DNA from: Elysia crispata
Taxonomy: Eukaryota > Mollusca > Gastropoda > Plakobranchidae
Length of the DNA: 64,000 nt
NCBI GenBank assembly: GCA_033675545.1
Contig: JAWDGP010006599.1
Location: 878,501 to 942,500, forward strand
Reading direction: 5' to 3'
The notes beneath the pieces were generated by a model. That model had not been told where the DNA came from and made no database searches. It saw only the letters and a list, made by a program, of their open reading frames with translations. Positions 1 through 14,325 of the stretch are shown here, piece by piece. The stretch's first letter is position 1. Each line of letters opens with the position of its first letter. A program made the translations under genes and the position numbers.

Positions 1-706
1 TTTGTCATCTATATTTAGACCTGTATGAAGTTTCTTTTTATCAGTATCTGATCAAGGTGAAAGCAAGCCATTGGCGTATGCTGTACGTTTTCCAGGATTT
101 GTTGTGTATTTATGTTTCATTTACATTTATTTTTCAAAGTGAATCAAAGATTGCGAAATGTTCTATAGTGTCAAACATGTTTTGAAGTCGATGAATCAGA
201 TGCATAGAGATCAGTCATACTCCTGTCCATTTCTCGAAGACCTGGTTCAAGGTATATCACTATATGTGATGTAGGGTCTGCCCTTAGTTAGATTTAAGAC
301 TCTTCAGTGGTGAATTTTTTGGTGGTAGACTGTACCCAAATTCCAAGAATAAAAAATCCTGTGTAGGTGATTGCATAAACCTGAAAGGTCACTTGAAAAG
401 TGATTAAAAATTAAATTTTGTTTTTTTCTCAATTTCCAGCAAGTTGTTCCTCTTTTGTCAATTTATATGAATAATTAATATCTAGCTCACTGTATTGTGG
501 ATGACCATCAAATATTTCTATCGTTCTTATCATTTATATTAATTGTCATGGGAATTGTCCATTCTCATTTGATTTGAAATCTTTATGTTTTTAATGTTTG
601 CATGTAGCTGCATTTAGACAAGGCATTTGTGATAAAATTTTATCCCTTGAATCTTATTATACAGTTGCTGTTACATTCATAATTCATTTCCAATATTTTT
701 TTTCAG
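1..706 (+). other. Intron upstream of the first visible exon of the long Ser-rich gene
   Basis: AT-rich noncoding sequence ending in a T-rich tract and an AG acceptor at 705-706. I see no coding segment, repeat or RNA gene in it. It is read as intron because the exon that follows is open from its first base and is spliced in phase to later exons, so the gene must begin to the left of the window. Confidence 0.55.
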
Positions 707-3700
707 TATGACCGCCCTCGCATCAATGATGACCTTATTGACTTATCCACCTTGAGTATAGCACGCAACCATGGTAAGTGATTTCATTCATTTCACATAA
801 ACCGACTTTTTTCATCATTCTGCCCTATAATATTATTTCATGAATTCTTGCTTTAAGTAAGAATGTATTTGCATATTGGCAGGTTGGTGTGTGTTTTACC
901 ATATAAGCACACATGATATCTCTCCATAGTCAGTCAAGATAAATGATAACTAGTATTTGAACTTCAAATAACACCAGTAGCCAGATCTTCTGTGGAAATA
1001 TCCACCTGAAAAGGATGAGAACAAATTATCAGTACAAATTTAAACGGTTACAGATGTTTTCAAGACTATCCTTGTAATACATCAGTTAAAATATCATGTT
1101 ACGACATATCTTTCAATTCTTTGCTGAATTTTTAGGCATTCATGTGTCTACTTTCAAATAACTTTGTATGACTGAATATAATTTTTTTAAAAGTGAATCT
1201 ATTTTCTTTCCTTGCAGGTCGACTGATGAGAAATCCACGAAACATAATAGGGAAGACAAATCTCAAAAGTACAAAACATAAAGGTACAATCTAAATATTC
1301 TTTTAGCATTCTTGTTTGTTTTGTTAAATGAAGGTCAACTGTTGGGCACATTCAATTGATATAAATTATCTTAGACTATCATTAACTCCATTCTCAGTGT
1401 CATTGCCTGTTGGTTAAATAAAAAAAATTATGTTTGCTACGTAAAAGTGACTCCAGAGGTAAAAGGGATGTACCAGTATTTGTAGTAAAGCAATGATTGT
1501 TATAATTTACATGACAAAGATGTAACATGTACTGATTGAATTGATTTATAACAATTGTTATGAGAATATGTGGGAACGATTGATGTTTGAAAGATAAATT
1601 GAAGAGTTAGAAATCAAAGTTTAGCCATAAATGCCTATTTCACAAATAACATTTTGATCAGCATTCTTACGTCAAAACTTGACCACAACGTCCTTAGGCT
1701 TAGTTTCTTTGAACAGGTATCTCCATCACAAGTAAACAAAATCAGCAAATTCATATATGTGTTCACCATTTCCAATATTTCTGGATTGTACAGATTTGTT
1801 AAATGAACTTTCAAACTCTTGCCTTTTCTGCTAAGATAGCTAAAACTTATACTTATTAATTTAAACCACATCAGTTTCTTTTTGTCTTATTATTTTATGT
1901 CTGAAAATTCTTTTAGGACGATTAAACATAATAATGATGCTTCAGAAGAATACAGCTTATTGGAAGCATTCTTTCTTTTTTTCTTTTGTAATTGAGTCCT
2001 CCCTACTATCTGTATAGATTAAATGGCATGACATGACTTTATACATCTGAACTTCTTTCTTTTATTTTTCTTCCAGAGGAGCTCTCATTAAAGCAGGTAG
2101 GTCTGAATTGGCAAAGAATGTTTGCCCTTTTTTTAAGGATAGTTAAGCGTCAGATTTTTCTTTGTGAGTAGAAGTAAATGCTATAGATTATGATATCATT
2201 CACTGTCCTTTAAAAATATAAGCTATAAGTATTACTCAATTAAATTTTCTCAACTGAGGCCTCCAAGGCATGTATTTAATGGTAGTATGTATGAGCTTTG
2301 ATGATGCAAAATTTATACTTCTGACCCCTGTGTTTATGATTTCAAAACAAAGGGAAAATTTAGAATTGAAATAGTTTAGCCTTAAATCTTGTATCGGTTT
2401 CCTAAACTTAAAAATTTTCATTTCATTTCTAGATGCAGAGTCAGAATCCAGAAAGTCTCAATGTGTCCATGGCTATTGCAAGTGAGCTTGTTTTCATTTT
2501 ATTTTTGAATTTGATTTTTCAAAAATTGACTTCATATTTGACTGAAGCTTTAGATTCTCATAATGCTGCAATTGTAAAAATAGACTTATGTCTTCGCCTA
2601 TATTTAGAAAAAAATTATACTTTCCCATCTATTCCAATCCAGTCTTATGGATATTGTTTGGACTTTCAATGTTATTCTATTTACTAGCAGTAGTTTGTAA
2701 CAGTTTTGTAAAAGAGGAAAAGAAGACAAAAAAAACAAAAGGGCATCCTGATCTCGCTCCTTTTTTTTTTTTTTTAATTTTATATCTTATTTTTCAAAGA
2801 TATATGCCCTTTAAAGAATCCTTGAGTTGAAAAGCAAAAAGGTTACTTATACAATGTTTATCTCTCTAGGATTTATAGAATTACATTATAAGGGCTGGGT
2901 TGTTGTTGTTTTTTTTTTTTAATTTTTAAATTGCAGCCAGCAAATTCAACACCTGCAAAAATTGTAGCGAAAGAAAGGGGTTATTTATTATCTTTGCAAT
3001 GCTGACATTTTAAATTTTGCTTAAAAAAATAGCTGAAACTTGTCTTTCATTTTGAAGCTGAATGCTAAATGATTTGAATGTTTCCAAAGTTTCCACACAT
3101 TTTTTTTTCATCTTATCTGTCACATCAAATTCTGAATTTTTGCAAAACTCAAAGGATAGCACTTTGAGTAACTCATATTCCCATATATATGTGTACAAGT
3201 GTGTTTGTGTATACACACATACATATAAATTAGAAATATTTGCTATATTGTACATTAATACTGCCCTAAAACATCCCTATTTCATGTGCCTTTCATTGTT
3301 TGCAAGTTCCTTTTTACTTTCCTTTTACATTTTCCTTGACAGTGGTGGGTGTTTTTTGTCTTTTCTAAGAATTCTGTTGCTCCCGGCCTCAAGATGCTTT
3401 CGAAAAGCTTTTACATGTATTATCTTTAAAAGACAGTTTGTCCATCCCAGTCTTAGCCCATGTGATACCTTCTTTCATGATAGTTGCAGAATTTCACACC
3501 CAGCTCAAGTGACTGCATATAGCAAATTTTGAGGACACTCCTACTCCTTTCCATTAAAAAAGACCAAAATGAACAAAAGTTATCATGGGATATGTGTTTG
3601 GTAGAATAAGATACAGAAAGGGGATATTTTTTAAACAAATAAAATAATAAATTAAAATTACTGGTTCTGCTTTATAGTTGAAATTTCAAAGTTCATTTAT

Positions 3701-6700
3701 AAGTGTTGAGGAATGTAACTGGACTGTGCTGTCAATAGTTTTCTAAACTGATGTGTGTTTTATATATGACTCATTCTCAAAAGGTCGTGTCAATTTTTGA
3801 ACCAAGGGCTTTATTTTAATTTTGTATTTTTATGCATAAAATGTATGTTTCTAGTAGTACAAGCATCCTAAGGATGGACTAAAATTATTCTAAAGAAAGT
3901 TGAGCATCTCATTTTGGAAAGAAAGCTATATTTTTCCTATATTGTCATCAATACTTGGACGTAATGATGAAACAAATGTTGCCATATTTCATAACTTTGT
4001 TTTATGAATTATGTCCCTACTTGATTTTGAAAAGATAAATGACTTAAATACTGTGTAATTGTGTCTGAACATTGAACTGAAAATTAAAATACTTTTGATG
4101 AGAAAGCAAACTTTTTGACACCGTTAAATCATTGCCATATGTTTTTTTTTTCAACAGTCATATTAATTCATTAATAAATGCTCATTTTGAGTATTTATTG
4201 TCAATACCTGTTCACATCAAACAGAAAATTCTTATTTGAAACATAAAATAAACAAAAAAAAACCTGCAATTTTGTTCTCAGACGTAGACATATTGATGAC
4301 ATAAATTGTTTCATCATTACATCTAAGTACTAAGACAAAATGTAGAACTTTGTCACTTAAAATTGCCTTTACTAGGAATAATTTAACATAGATCTAGACC
4401 TACTTATGTTATTACAAGCACCAAATGGATAAAAACCTATCTATATTACAGTATTCGTAACATGGATCTAAGTCCTACATCTAGATCTAGATTTAGTGGA
4501 TGTATTGATCTAAACTGCCTCATACACATTCAAACTAGTTAGTATCCAAAACAAAAGCTCTCTGAACTTTAAAATTCCTTTAAAATCGTTTTTTAGATAA
4601 GTCTCCTAAAGATGAAATGGATGGAATAGTTCTAGGGTACTCAGGCATATCCTTGACTGAACCTGGCTTGTGTCACACATACTCATTTTGCTTTGATGAT
4701 GTCCAATTAAATGTATGTAGTTTTAAATGCAAATACTATTAAAGATTTGAATACTTAAACAATATGATTCAGTATAAAAATTAATCACACCAAAATACAT
4801 TGTATTTGTTACATTTACATCTCAGAGGTATTGCTGGTGTTAGACATATCACATGGCAGTGAACTTAAACAGTATATCACAAACAAAGAAATGCTCTTAT
4901 CGGAAAATTCTTTGTTCTTGCTTTAGCAGAAGTGGGCTTTATCAAGTTTTCTATCCAAAGCAGAAAGTTCTGACAGTGTCAGAGAATCAAATAAGCCTTG
5001 GTGAACCAGTGACAGTTGCCATCTTAGACATACGGCAATGACACAGGCATGAAATATTGCGGAACAGACCTTTATTTTCAGCTCAGTTGATATAACATTA
5101 TGCCAAGGTAGCTTTTAAAATAAAGTTTGATGCATGGTAATGCTGGTGAATCAGATTGGATCAATTTTCATACATTGTTGAGAGTTATGAAAGGCTTTTA
5201 TTTGAATGGGCCATGATGACACAATGCAATACGTCTAAGTAGAGAAGGAAAATGAGTTTGTCATTGCAAAACAGTGTTCCTTTCCTCAACGATCAATAAA
5301 GAATTACTTTCTTTAATCATTCCTTTTGTAAAATCAATTACCATTTTACTCTGAAAATGAACTAGACAAAAGTTGGAGGTCCAAGAAAATCACCACCCAA
5401 AATTGTAACAAAAATCCGCAAGAAAAACTGTTTTTTTTTTTTCGTTTTGAACATCTCATAAATTTTACAAGACACGCATGAACAACGTGGTATTGTTGAA
5501 AATATCTCTTTATTATATGTGCAAAGTGTAAGGCTTAAAAAATTTAATCTTCAAGGTTTAATTACTTTTTAAATTTTGATATCTTGTGACTATGGTTGAA
5601 AAATGCACCTTTTGAGAATGAGGAGCTCAAAGAACACCGTCACTGTCTGTGTAGTGACAATAGTGTCGATTATTTTCTTAATTCTTGTTGCCTCACAAAG
5701 TATTTCAGTCTATGTTAAGTGTTAAGCTCATGGGTAAAGAGGATATAATGAAGCAAAAATCTCTGTTGAGTCTGCTTAGTGTGCCATCTTCTTCGACCAT
5801 AGTATTTTTTCAGTCAGGTGATCTCTGCAAAGCTTGTAGCCTTCATAAGGTCAGATCCTTTGGTGCTGATTTGGTTGTGGCATCTATCTCTCTCATAATT
5901 GGCCAGGTTCAGAGAATATGAACCAGAATTTGTTACATGGCTAATGCTACCATTGTGCAGTGCTGATTCTACTAAGGTTTTCCATGTGCTTTGTGAAGCT
6001 GCAGTGGCCTTTTCTAAGGAGATCAGCCAATTCTATCATCTTGGTAGAGGCAAAAACCTTGGCCACGTGTTAATTCTATTATTGTGAAAGCTTTACAATT
6101 TATCTTTATGTTGGCTAAACTTTTTAAGGTTAGACCCTTTTTACAAATTCATTTCATGTTACAAAAATTTACCATATTCAGATAAGTTGCCTTTTCTTTT
6201 TTCAACCAGGAAAGTGTGTTTCCATCTTAGAGACATCCAGAAAACTTGGAGAGGAAGATGTGAGCGATGCTGAGTCCATAGGATCTGAAAACAGCCACTC
6301 CAGTGATGATGATGATGAAGATGACATAGACGATTCTTTCAACAGTGAGGAGCAAAGGGAAGATGATAATGAGGGTTCTTGCAATAGTGAGGAAGGAAAT
6401 GAAAATGACCTAGAAGATTCTTGCAACGATGAAAAGGAAAATGAAGATAATGCGATTGATACTTTTGAGGAAGATAAGGATGAGGTTGATGGTGAAATTG
6501 CTGAGATGGAACAGAAACTGCCCTCTGGTGAGACACAGTGTAACAGTAGGTGGTTTAAGAAGGGGAAGAGTAAGAAAGATATAAGGGATTCCAATGATGT
6601 ACAGGATGTGTTAGACTGCTCAGATATTGTATCATCTAAAGATTTTCAAGATGATTTTGATGAGCTAACCAAAACCAAAAGAGTTAGAAAGGTCAAAAGG

Positions 6701-9700
6701 GTGCTTACAGAACAAGAAAACGTCATTCAAGATCATATGGCCTCAAGGGGACATTTATCACCTAAAGTTTCATCAAGTGTAGCTCAGGGCTCAGTTTCAT
6801 TTCCCACTAGGGGAAATTGGGCAGAGAAGAAAATTTCATATGAAGCAAAAAATAGTTTAACCCCTTGTAGTGATAATTTGTCTTCTGTTAATAAACTTAG
6901 AACTGTAAGTAAGAAGGACAGTGTTGAGCCATATCCTGGTGCTGATGTCACTTCAGCAACGTTCAACATTTCTGGCACTGGAAAACCAATGCTGAGAGTG
7001 CTTGATATTTCATCTATTCAAGAGGACAGCTTTTCCAATGGAAACTTGTCTTTTGTTTCCATATCCAGTCCAGGGAAGAAAACTTATTTCAAGCCAAAAA
7101 CCACAGAAGTGAAACAAAAATCTTTTGGAGACACCTACGCGATTGATGATGCAGTGTGTGATGCAAAGAGAATGTCAAGTAATGCCGATTTGAAAAGCGT
7201 GGAGCATTGTCCTCCAAAGACTCAGTTAGGTCAAAAAATTCAGAATCACTTGAAACCTTGTCTAGATCCCTGCGGGACTGGTGAGAAAACTGACATAGCA
7301 GTGATTAAATCTTCAGCTATTCAGAGAGAAGAGCACAAGTCTGTGTCATCAGCCCTCAGTGTTTCAAGTTGCCCCACTTCTATTTCAGATGCAGTATTTA
7401 AAAGTCCACATGGCATTACGGTCAGACGTGTTCGGCCAAAACAGTTAAGCAGTAATGTCTCTGTTACTTCTCAGGAGACATGTTTGTCTGGTACAAAAAA
7501 TACCCATAAGCCTGTCTCTCCCGCCAAAAGTTCAGAGGCAAGCCTATGTGCAACTCAGATGTGGAAAAAATGTGACTCAATCATTTCCAGCTTATCTGTT
7601 TCATCAGCAGGAAATTTACAGCGGTCACTAAAACACTGCGCGAAGGGCGGTACAAAGGATAGGTCAGAATTTGATGCTAATCAAAATAATAATAGAGGAT
7701 CATCTCAAGCAGAAAGATTGGAAACTAACGCAGGCAATGAAATAGCGGAAAAGATTCACAATGGTATGTCTTTTACCTCAAATGAAGAGAGTGAAAGACC
7801 TTGGTCAAAGGCATATGAACTTGCCCTGGAATCACCATCTAAAAGGAAAGGTAAGCCATGTAGTTATTTTGAGAAGTCACCAGTTAGCAGCTTCAATAAA
7901 GAACTAGAGAATTGCCCTCAGACTCATTGGGGCCCATCCTCGCCATCATGCTCAGGTAAACTGAATGTTAGTCTGACAAGCTCTTTCCAAAACATGGATC
8001 TTCAGCCTAGCCAGTTATGTGACAGAAACCACAAAGTCATCAAAGGAAACGGTTTGAAGCAAACCAAAACCATCACTAGCAATTCACTCTTTGCTTTACA
8101 AAATGGTCTTCAAGATGTGGATCTAAAAGGATTCAGGTGTAAAGATTCAAAAAGAAGTGATTCAACATTTACTCAACTCATTCCAAGCCTGCCTTCTAAA
8201 TTAATGAATAGCCCGATGTTTTCTCCTGAGTTTCCTGCTTGGACGGAGAGGAATCGTCGCAATAGGCTAAAGACTGCTGGTTTTGATATGCAAAAATGGT
8301 GCAGCAGTGAAACACTAAAGCCAAGACTTAACGATATTTCATCGATGAAGCGCAAAATCCCAACATCATTCACAAGTGGGTATTGTTCACAAACCAGTCC
8401 ATCACTTGACGAAATCGGGCAAAATACTGGGACATTTCCTTTAACGATTGCTCTCTCCAAGAGTAAAAATATCGAGTCTGCGTTCCACTTGAATCACGCC
8501 AACGATTCCTCAAAGAATGAAGAAACATGTCACCAGGGTTCTCATTTGGATTTAAAAACCAGGCAGTTTTGTCCTCAGGCTGCCTCTGCCTTTGTGTTTG
8601 GGTCCAAATTTAGTGATTACAGAGAATTAAGTTTTAAAGGAATTCACAGCATGGACTCACTTCAGCAATCTTCTGTTTGGAAGAAACCTGTTACATCCAG
8701 TGACCTCAAGTATTCAAAGCCCAAACCAAGACCACAGCCAGAAGTTGGCAGAACCAATCCATTTTTACTGTCAAATCAGCGAGACAGACTTCCTACTTCA
8801 CTTGTCACACCCCAGGCAATGAAACCACGAGTTCTCTTCAACATGGATAATTCTCATGTCCTTCGATGGCTAGAGGCTTCCAGCAAGCACTACAATCTAC
8901 CTGAAACAGCTCAATATCCTTCCTCCAACTTCCTCTCTGAAAACAAGCTTTTCTCCTCTGGTGCAAAAAGATTGCAAGGGACTGACAAAAAATTACCCAT
9001 TAAGAGTTTGGCTGCCCAGCCATCCCCTGTGGTCAGTTGTCATGAGAAGAAAGATGTCGGTGTTCAGGTACAATTAGACATCGGCCAGAACCCATGTCTT
9101 CCTAGACCCAGCATGTCCTTAATGTTTGCCAATTCCCCCTGTCAGCAGCTAAATAAAACTCCGTGCCTTTATCATTCTAGCAAGCACATTTCTTGCTGGC
9201 CTTCTGTCCCTGAACCAAGAGAATCTTCAAAGCAATCCTTTTCCTCTCGGCCTGTGCCTTCACAGCACCACATTTGTCTAGGAAACATCAACCTTAACGG
9301 CACTCAGTCTTGTTTTAATAAACCAATTAGTACGACAACGCAAAAATCATTTAGTGTTGGTCAGAATTCACTCAACAAAAGGGCAATGGCTGTCTGGAGG
9401 GAGATTCAAGCAGAGAAATCTGTGGCAGAACTTTCTCCCAGTGACTTTAGTGTCATTGGAACTAACACTTCTTTCTCACCATCTACAATATCCAATGATG
9501 AGCAGTCAAGAGGTGAGGATGATGAAGGAAACCAGTTTGCGGATGATGAAGAGGCGGTCAATGAAACTTTACTGGATGAAGAGTCCATGGCCCAAAGAGA
9601 GCACAATCTTAACAAACTTTTTTGGGGTAACCATGAGAGCAAGTCATTTGTGGAATCTCAGAATGCACGAATCAAATTTCAGGCAGAATTACAGAAACAA

Positions 9701-10411
9701 AACAGCAACAGATTGAAAAGCCCAGTCAAGGCACAAAAAACTTGTCAGAATGTTATGTTTCCTTTGTCATACATCAATCAGTTCTCCCCTGATAATCCAG
9801 CTCGGCGAGACAGTGATATGACCACATACCAGTATGAGCAGCAGCTGATTGCTTCTACTCCATCTTACAAGAATATGCTAAAGTGTTTCAAACCACGGAG
9901 AAATCAACAGCAAGTCAGAACTGCCTCTGCCAGTCCCACAAAGGTTAAACCTATTTGCCCTCTATGGCTCGTTGATGATGCTGTCAAAGAAAGACCTTCT
10001 AAGTGTCGAAAAATAACCAAACTGTCACCTGCAAAGACGAAATTGAATTCTACTGAACATAACAGAGTTGTTTCACAACGTCCGTGCAAAAGCCGTTCCA
10101 AACTGATCAAGAAGAAAGAGTGTGCTTCATTCAAAAGCCCAAAATCTCAGTTTACTGCAACAAATGTTAGCTGTAATAATTCACCCTCTTTTTCTCACAC
10201 AACCAAGTCCAGGGTGAGCACTCCAGTAAAGAAAACCTTGTACATGCCTGAGTTAGACTTGGATGAAACGATCTCTACCATTATCAGTCCAACAGCAATA
10301 AAAGAGAATCATGACGATTCTGTATTAAACAGAACACCAACACCGCATGACTACATCCAATGTTTAGGCAGCTCGGAGTCAGACTCTGAGGATGAAGTCA
10401 GTCTCTTATAA
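707..10411 (+). CDS. Unrecognised long Ser-rich acidic protein, 3' part of gene
   Basis: Deduced exons are 707-773, 1218-1283, 2077-2096 (20 nt microexon), 2433-2481 and 6210-10411. All junctions are GT-AG and the phases join in one frame: 4404 nt, 1467 residues plus TAA; the true N-terminus is left of the window. The last exon holds over 95% of the visible protein. It starts with a Ser/Asp/Glu tract (SDAESIGSENSHSSDDDDED), continues as Ser/Lys/Pro-rich low-complexity sequence, has a second acidic patch near 9500-9600, then basic SP/TP-rich stretches, a short segment PLWLVDDAVKERPSK, and an acidic tail ending in SSESDSEDEVSLL. I see no catalytic domain, signal peptide or membrane segment. The composition suggests a nuclear, CDK-phosphorylated scaffold, but that is inference. 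The large ORF is certainly coding; the four small upstream exons are supported by splice sites and phase only. Confidence 0.8.
2077..2096 (+). other. 20 nt microexon of the Ser-rich gene
   Basis: A pyrimidine-rich tract and AG precede AGGAGCTCTCATTAAAGCAG, followed by GTAGGT. It takes a one-base split codon from exon 1218-1283 and hands phase 0 to exon 2433-2481, so inclusion keeps the frame. Skipping it would shift the frame. Confidence 0.5.
2482..6209 (+). other. Large intron of the Ser-rich gene, with possible cryptic exons
   Basis: Splicing 2481 to 6210 joins A|GA in frame, so this 3.7 kb is read as intron. It holds three segments that look exon-like: 2937-3012 (AG acceptor, phase-compatible, ends in an in-frame TAA, includes a Cys-x-x-Cys), 4597-4712 (AG acceptor, 38 open codons, GTATGT donor) and 4930-5040 (AG acceptor, open to TGA). 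The last two do not join in phase to the 6210 exon, so they would need other partners or be alternative ends. The rest is AT-rich and featureless. Confidence 0.4.
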
Positions 10412-13400
10412 TTTGGCTATGAGTTTCGTCATTTCATAAAATATATAGATTTAAAGATTTTCAGGATATCCTGTGGTTAATAGGATGATAGAATTGTGCA
10501 TTTAAATTATTCATTGATTCAGAAATGTTCTTTTCTAAGGCAAACTCGGCAATGTTTTGTAATATCAATAGAAGTGTTTAGTCATATGTTTCCAGAGCAA
10601 TAAAAATACGTTACTGTACAGCTTTGTGATTGATTCAAAGTCCTGAAAGTCAGGTTACCCCTTGTAAACTGATTTATGTACAGAAATACAAAAAAAAAAT
10701 TCATCAATCTTGTTGCTTATTTTAATAACTGTTGTTATTCATAATTTATTTTGACTTTGATCAAATTCAAAATCAAATATATTTATAGATGTGTACTGCC
10801 TTAAAAATGATTTATATCAATTTCATTATTGATTGAGGTGGTCATTTTATGTACTTAAAATATAAAATCCATGTTGCCTTAATGTAACTGCTGTTGATAT
10901 TATAAGTGCCTCTATTGCTTCAAATAAATTGTAATGATTATTTGAGTGGGCGCACAGGAAAATCCTTTGATGTCGCTAGGTCTAGATTTGCACTGGATCT
11001 AGTTTAAGTCGACTTTTAGGTCCATGTTCGAAAATAAAAACTTCATTTCTTTGGAAACTCCATTCATTAATTTTATCTTTTCATACCGCTTAGTTTTATT
11101 TCTTTCTGAAATATTTTGAATAAATGATTTTGTGAAATCTCTTCAGATCAGATTTATGGGTTTAACAGTTTCACTGAAAAAAAATTACGGCCAGCTTTAC
11201 AGTCCATTTCCTCAAAACATCACTTTCTCAACAGGATGATTTTTAAAACTCTATAACTTTTGATCTAAACAAGATAGAAGCAAAATCTTCAGGGTTGTTT
11301 GCATCTAATTTTTTTTATCTGGACCCAAGTGAAGGGTTTTCCTGTGTGTTGAAACATTAGCACAATTTTGCATTGCTTCTAAGTTTATGTAAGGATATAA
11401 CTTTTGAAATAAGCAAATGTTTTTCTAGATACTTTGGCTATTCTAGATGTATGAAGATTCTTTTTTTTCCATTTATATCCAAGATGTTTCAAGGTCTTTT
11501 TAACTGGTGTTTTTGGTCTGCCAATAAAGTTTGTCTGTTCCACAAGCTATGTGTAAACCCAGCACGGATTACTGATTAGTTTTATCTTCATATTATTAGT
11601 TATAGTGTGAAAAAAAAAAAAAATAGACATAATTCAATGGAAAAGTTGTACAGGATTTTTTTCTAATTGTAATTTTTGCAGCTGGATTTTGTATATAGGC
11701 CTACATAGCAATTTTATACATGTAATAACTAATATTACTAATAAGTCGTGCAATTTAATGTTTTTTTTTTTTTTTTTTTTTTTTTTTTTCTGGTTTTAAA
11801 AAATTTCTTAAGTGATAGGTTGGTGTGGTGGATGATATGAATTAATGGATTAACTCAATATTTTAGGCAGCTCAATGATAATACATGTACTAAAGGAGTA
11901 ATGGGGCTGGGTTTACAAACTCATCACAAAATCTGCTGTTTTCTCAAAATCTTCAGTTATAAACTCGGAGTTCTGCTTTATACTTAGAGTACATGTGTGC
12001 AGCCACTAGGGATCAGAAAGAGAGGCAAGGATCTGGTAGATCTAGCCCACTATCAGAATTAGAGAACAGTAGAGCTTGTTTTTTGTTGTGCAATGTATGT
12101 TGCCTGTTAAGGACTTATGAATAAAATCTGAGGCATCGATGATTGATTGACAAGTGGATACTATAATGGAAATGAGAGAAGTAGGGGTTAATGCCCTTGA
12201 ACAAATGTGAAAGATTCAAGCATTATTCTCTTTTCTCTTTCTTTTTACCATAATTTCAAATTTTTTGTTCACTAGTACCGTACTACAGTAGTCTATATTT
12301 TAAACCCCCAATGTAATAAAAGCTTTATCTATTTATAGATCCTTCTTAAAGGTCATTATTATCCCTGCGCATTATCTCTTGGAACTTTTTCCTTCATAAA
12401 CTAAAAAGGCATTTTGAAGACTCTATAAATAGATTGGAAAAGTAGAGAATTGGGTGTTTAAGGTATTGATATCAATCATGTATTGAATGAACATTGAGGC
12501 TTATTTACTTTTATCTACTAATAAAGTTTTATAGACTCCAAATTGCATGACCTTTACCGAAATTCATAAATCATGGGGTGTATTTAATGTTAAACATTGT
12601 ATAATTTCATACTTGATTGATGGTTTTGCTGTATCATAGTGTATCATGTACACACTATTAAACAATGTTTTCCAACCTTGTATCGCCTGGCAGTATTGTA
12701 CCAGGAAAATATGAACACTTTTCATAGTTTCTATCATGTTTTCTAAACATGCAAGATGACTGACAATTAACATAAAATTTTATGATGTATGCATAATTGC
12801 ACATATTTTAATTATAAGTTGAAACAAAAGCAATCATACAGTATGATATTATGGCTGCCTTTTTTTTTTTTTTTGCATGATTTTAATGTACAAGGAAATG
12901 TTTCCATGTTATTGTTAAACTTACTCAGATAAAAATTTATCAGAAAACCTTAGAACACAATTGTAAAAATGAGTTACCAAGCTTACTGCACAATGGTTTG
13001 CAAAATTATGTTGGTTTGTGATAAACATTTTTTTCTCTGTAACTAAACGAACTGTTGAAAGCAGTCAGACTGAAATTCTAGAAACTGTTATTGTTACAAG
13101 TAATAAAACCTTTAAAAGCTGACCTCTGTTTGATCAGGCTTTAGCCATCATCCCTGTTGTCATAAGTTATTTTATTTTTGGTTTTAAAATGTCATTACTT
13201 TAAGTGTGATCTTCACGGTTTATATAGCATTTTGAATACTGTATACTTGCTCTGTGGATTATGGAGATAAAAACAAGTTTAATTTTCAAGTAGCAGAACC
13301 TTGTTTAAGTTAAAAGCATGTCACAAATAACAGAAATAGAAATTAATTTTTGTCTCAATAAAACAAAAATGTGCTTCTATATATTATACTCACCTGAAAC

Positions 13401-13551
13401 CATGCATTTTTCTGAGCTTCTTTACATGAACTTCCCTGCATGTTGTGTGCAAAAAAAAAACCAGCACTCATTGTTATTGCTTTTGAAATTTAATAAAAGG
13501 ACCTCCCTGAACAAAATTAACATCTTGAATTTGTGTGGTATTTAACTTCAG
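10412..13551 (+). other. 3'UTR and intergenic AT-rich stretch
   Basis: No open frame worth calling, no RNA gene seen. It contains a run of 29 T at 11761-11789 and shorter A/T runs, and several TCTAGATC-type short palindromes near 10978-11010. Confidence 0.5.
10599..10604 (+). terminator. Candidate poly(A) signal of the Ser-rich gene
   Basis: AATAAA lies about 190 bases after the TAA stop at 10409-10411. A second AATAAA lies at 10923-10928. Either could direct 3' end formation; the sequence alone does not decide. Confidence 0.45.
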
Positions 13552-14125
13552 TTAACCCTTTCCCCGGCAAATGGGTGTATTCCACCCGGATGCTCCGTAT
13601 TTTGCTAATAAAACGAGTTGCGTCTTTTCGATTTGGTACATACTGCACCTAATCCTCCAGGTAGATGGTGTGGTTCCCTTCATGGGTAAAAATTTGTATA
13701 TTTAGTATTATGGTGTAGGTTATGCGGGGTCAAAGTTTTTTTCAACAGTCCCAGGCAAGTGGGTGTATCACACGCGTACACTCTTTTATAGACATTTTAA
13801 TAAAGAATAATAAACAGCTCACTGCTGTACCACCAAATTTATTAATAATACTTTCAAATAGTAACTGGAACAGGCAATGTAGATCAAATACATGAACAAA
13901 TTAATTCCTTACAAGTAATTAATAGACTGTTCATAGCAATATTATTGAAATTATAAACTCGTTTCCCCTTTTCCTCGTATAGTCTTACAAGACTCCTCCC
14001 CTTCCCCCTATTCATTTGCTCTCCCTGTCACTCTGCATCCTCCCTCCTTATTCCTATCATTTCCAAATACTTCTTATCCCACAGGTCAACAATCTTTCCC
14101 TTTCCCTTCCCATTCCCTTACAGAC

Positions 14126-14130
<5 letters not shown>

Positions 14131-14214
<84 letters not shown>
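14131..14214. repeat. (CT)n microsatellite inside the piggyBac element
   Basis: About 42 uninterrupted CT units lying between the left terminus and the transposase remnant. Confidence 0.95.
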
Positions 14215-14216
<2 letters not shown>

Positions 14217-14325
14217 ATACAGGCGCACACATACACACATTACTTGACTCTCGTTTGAGTTCCTAATTCTCTAAACACTAAGATGCAATACAACTGTAAA
14301 ATGTGACCATTCCAGTCAACTATGA

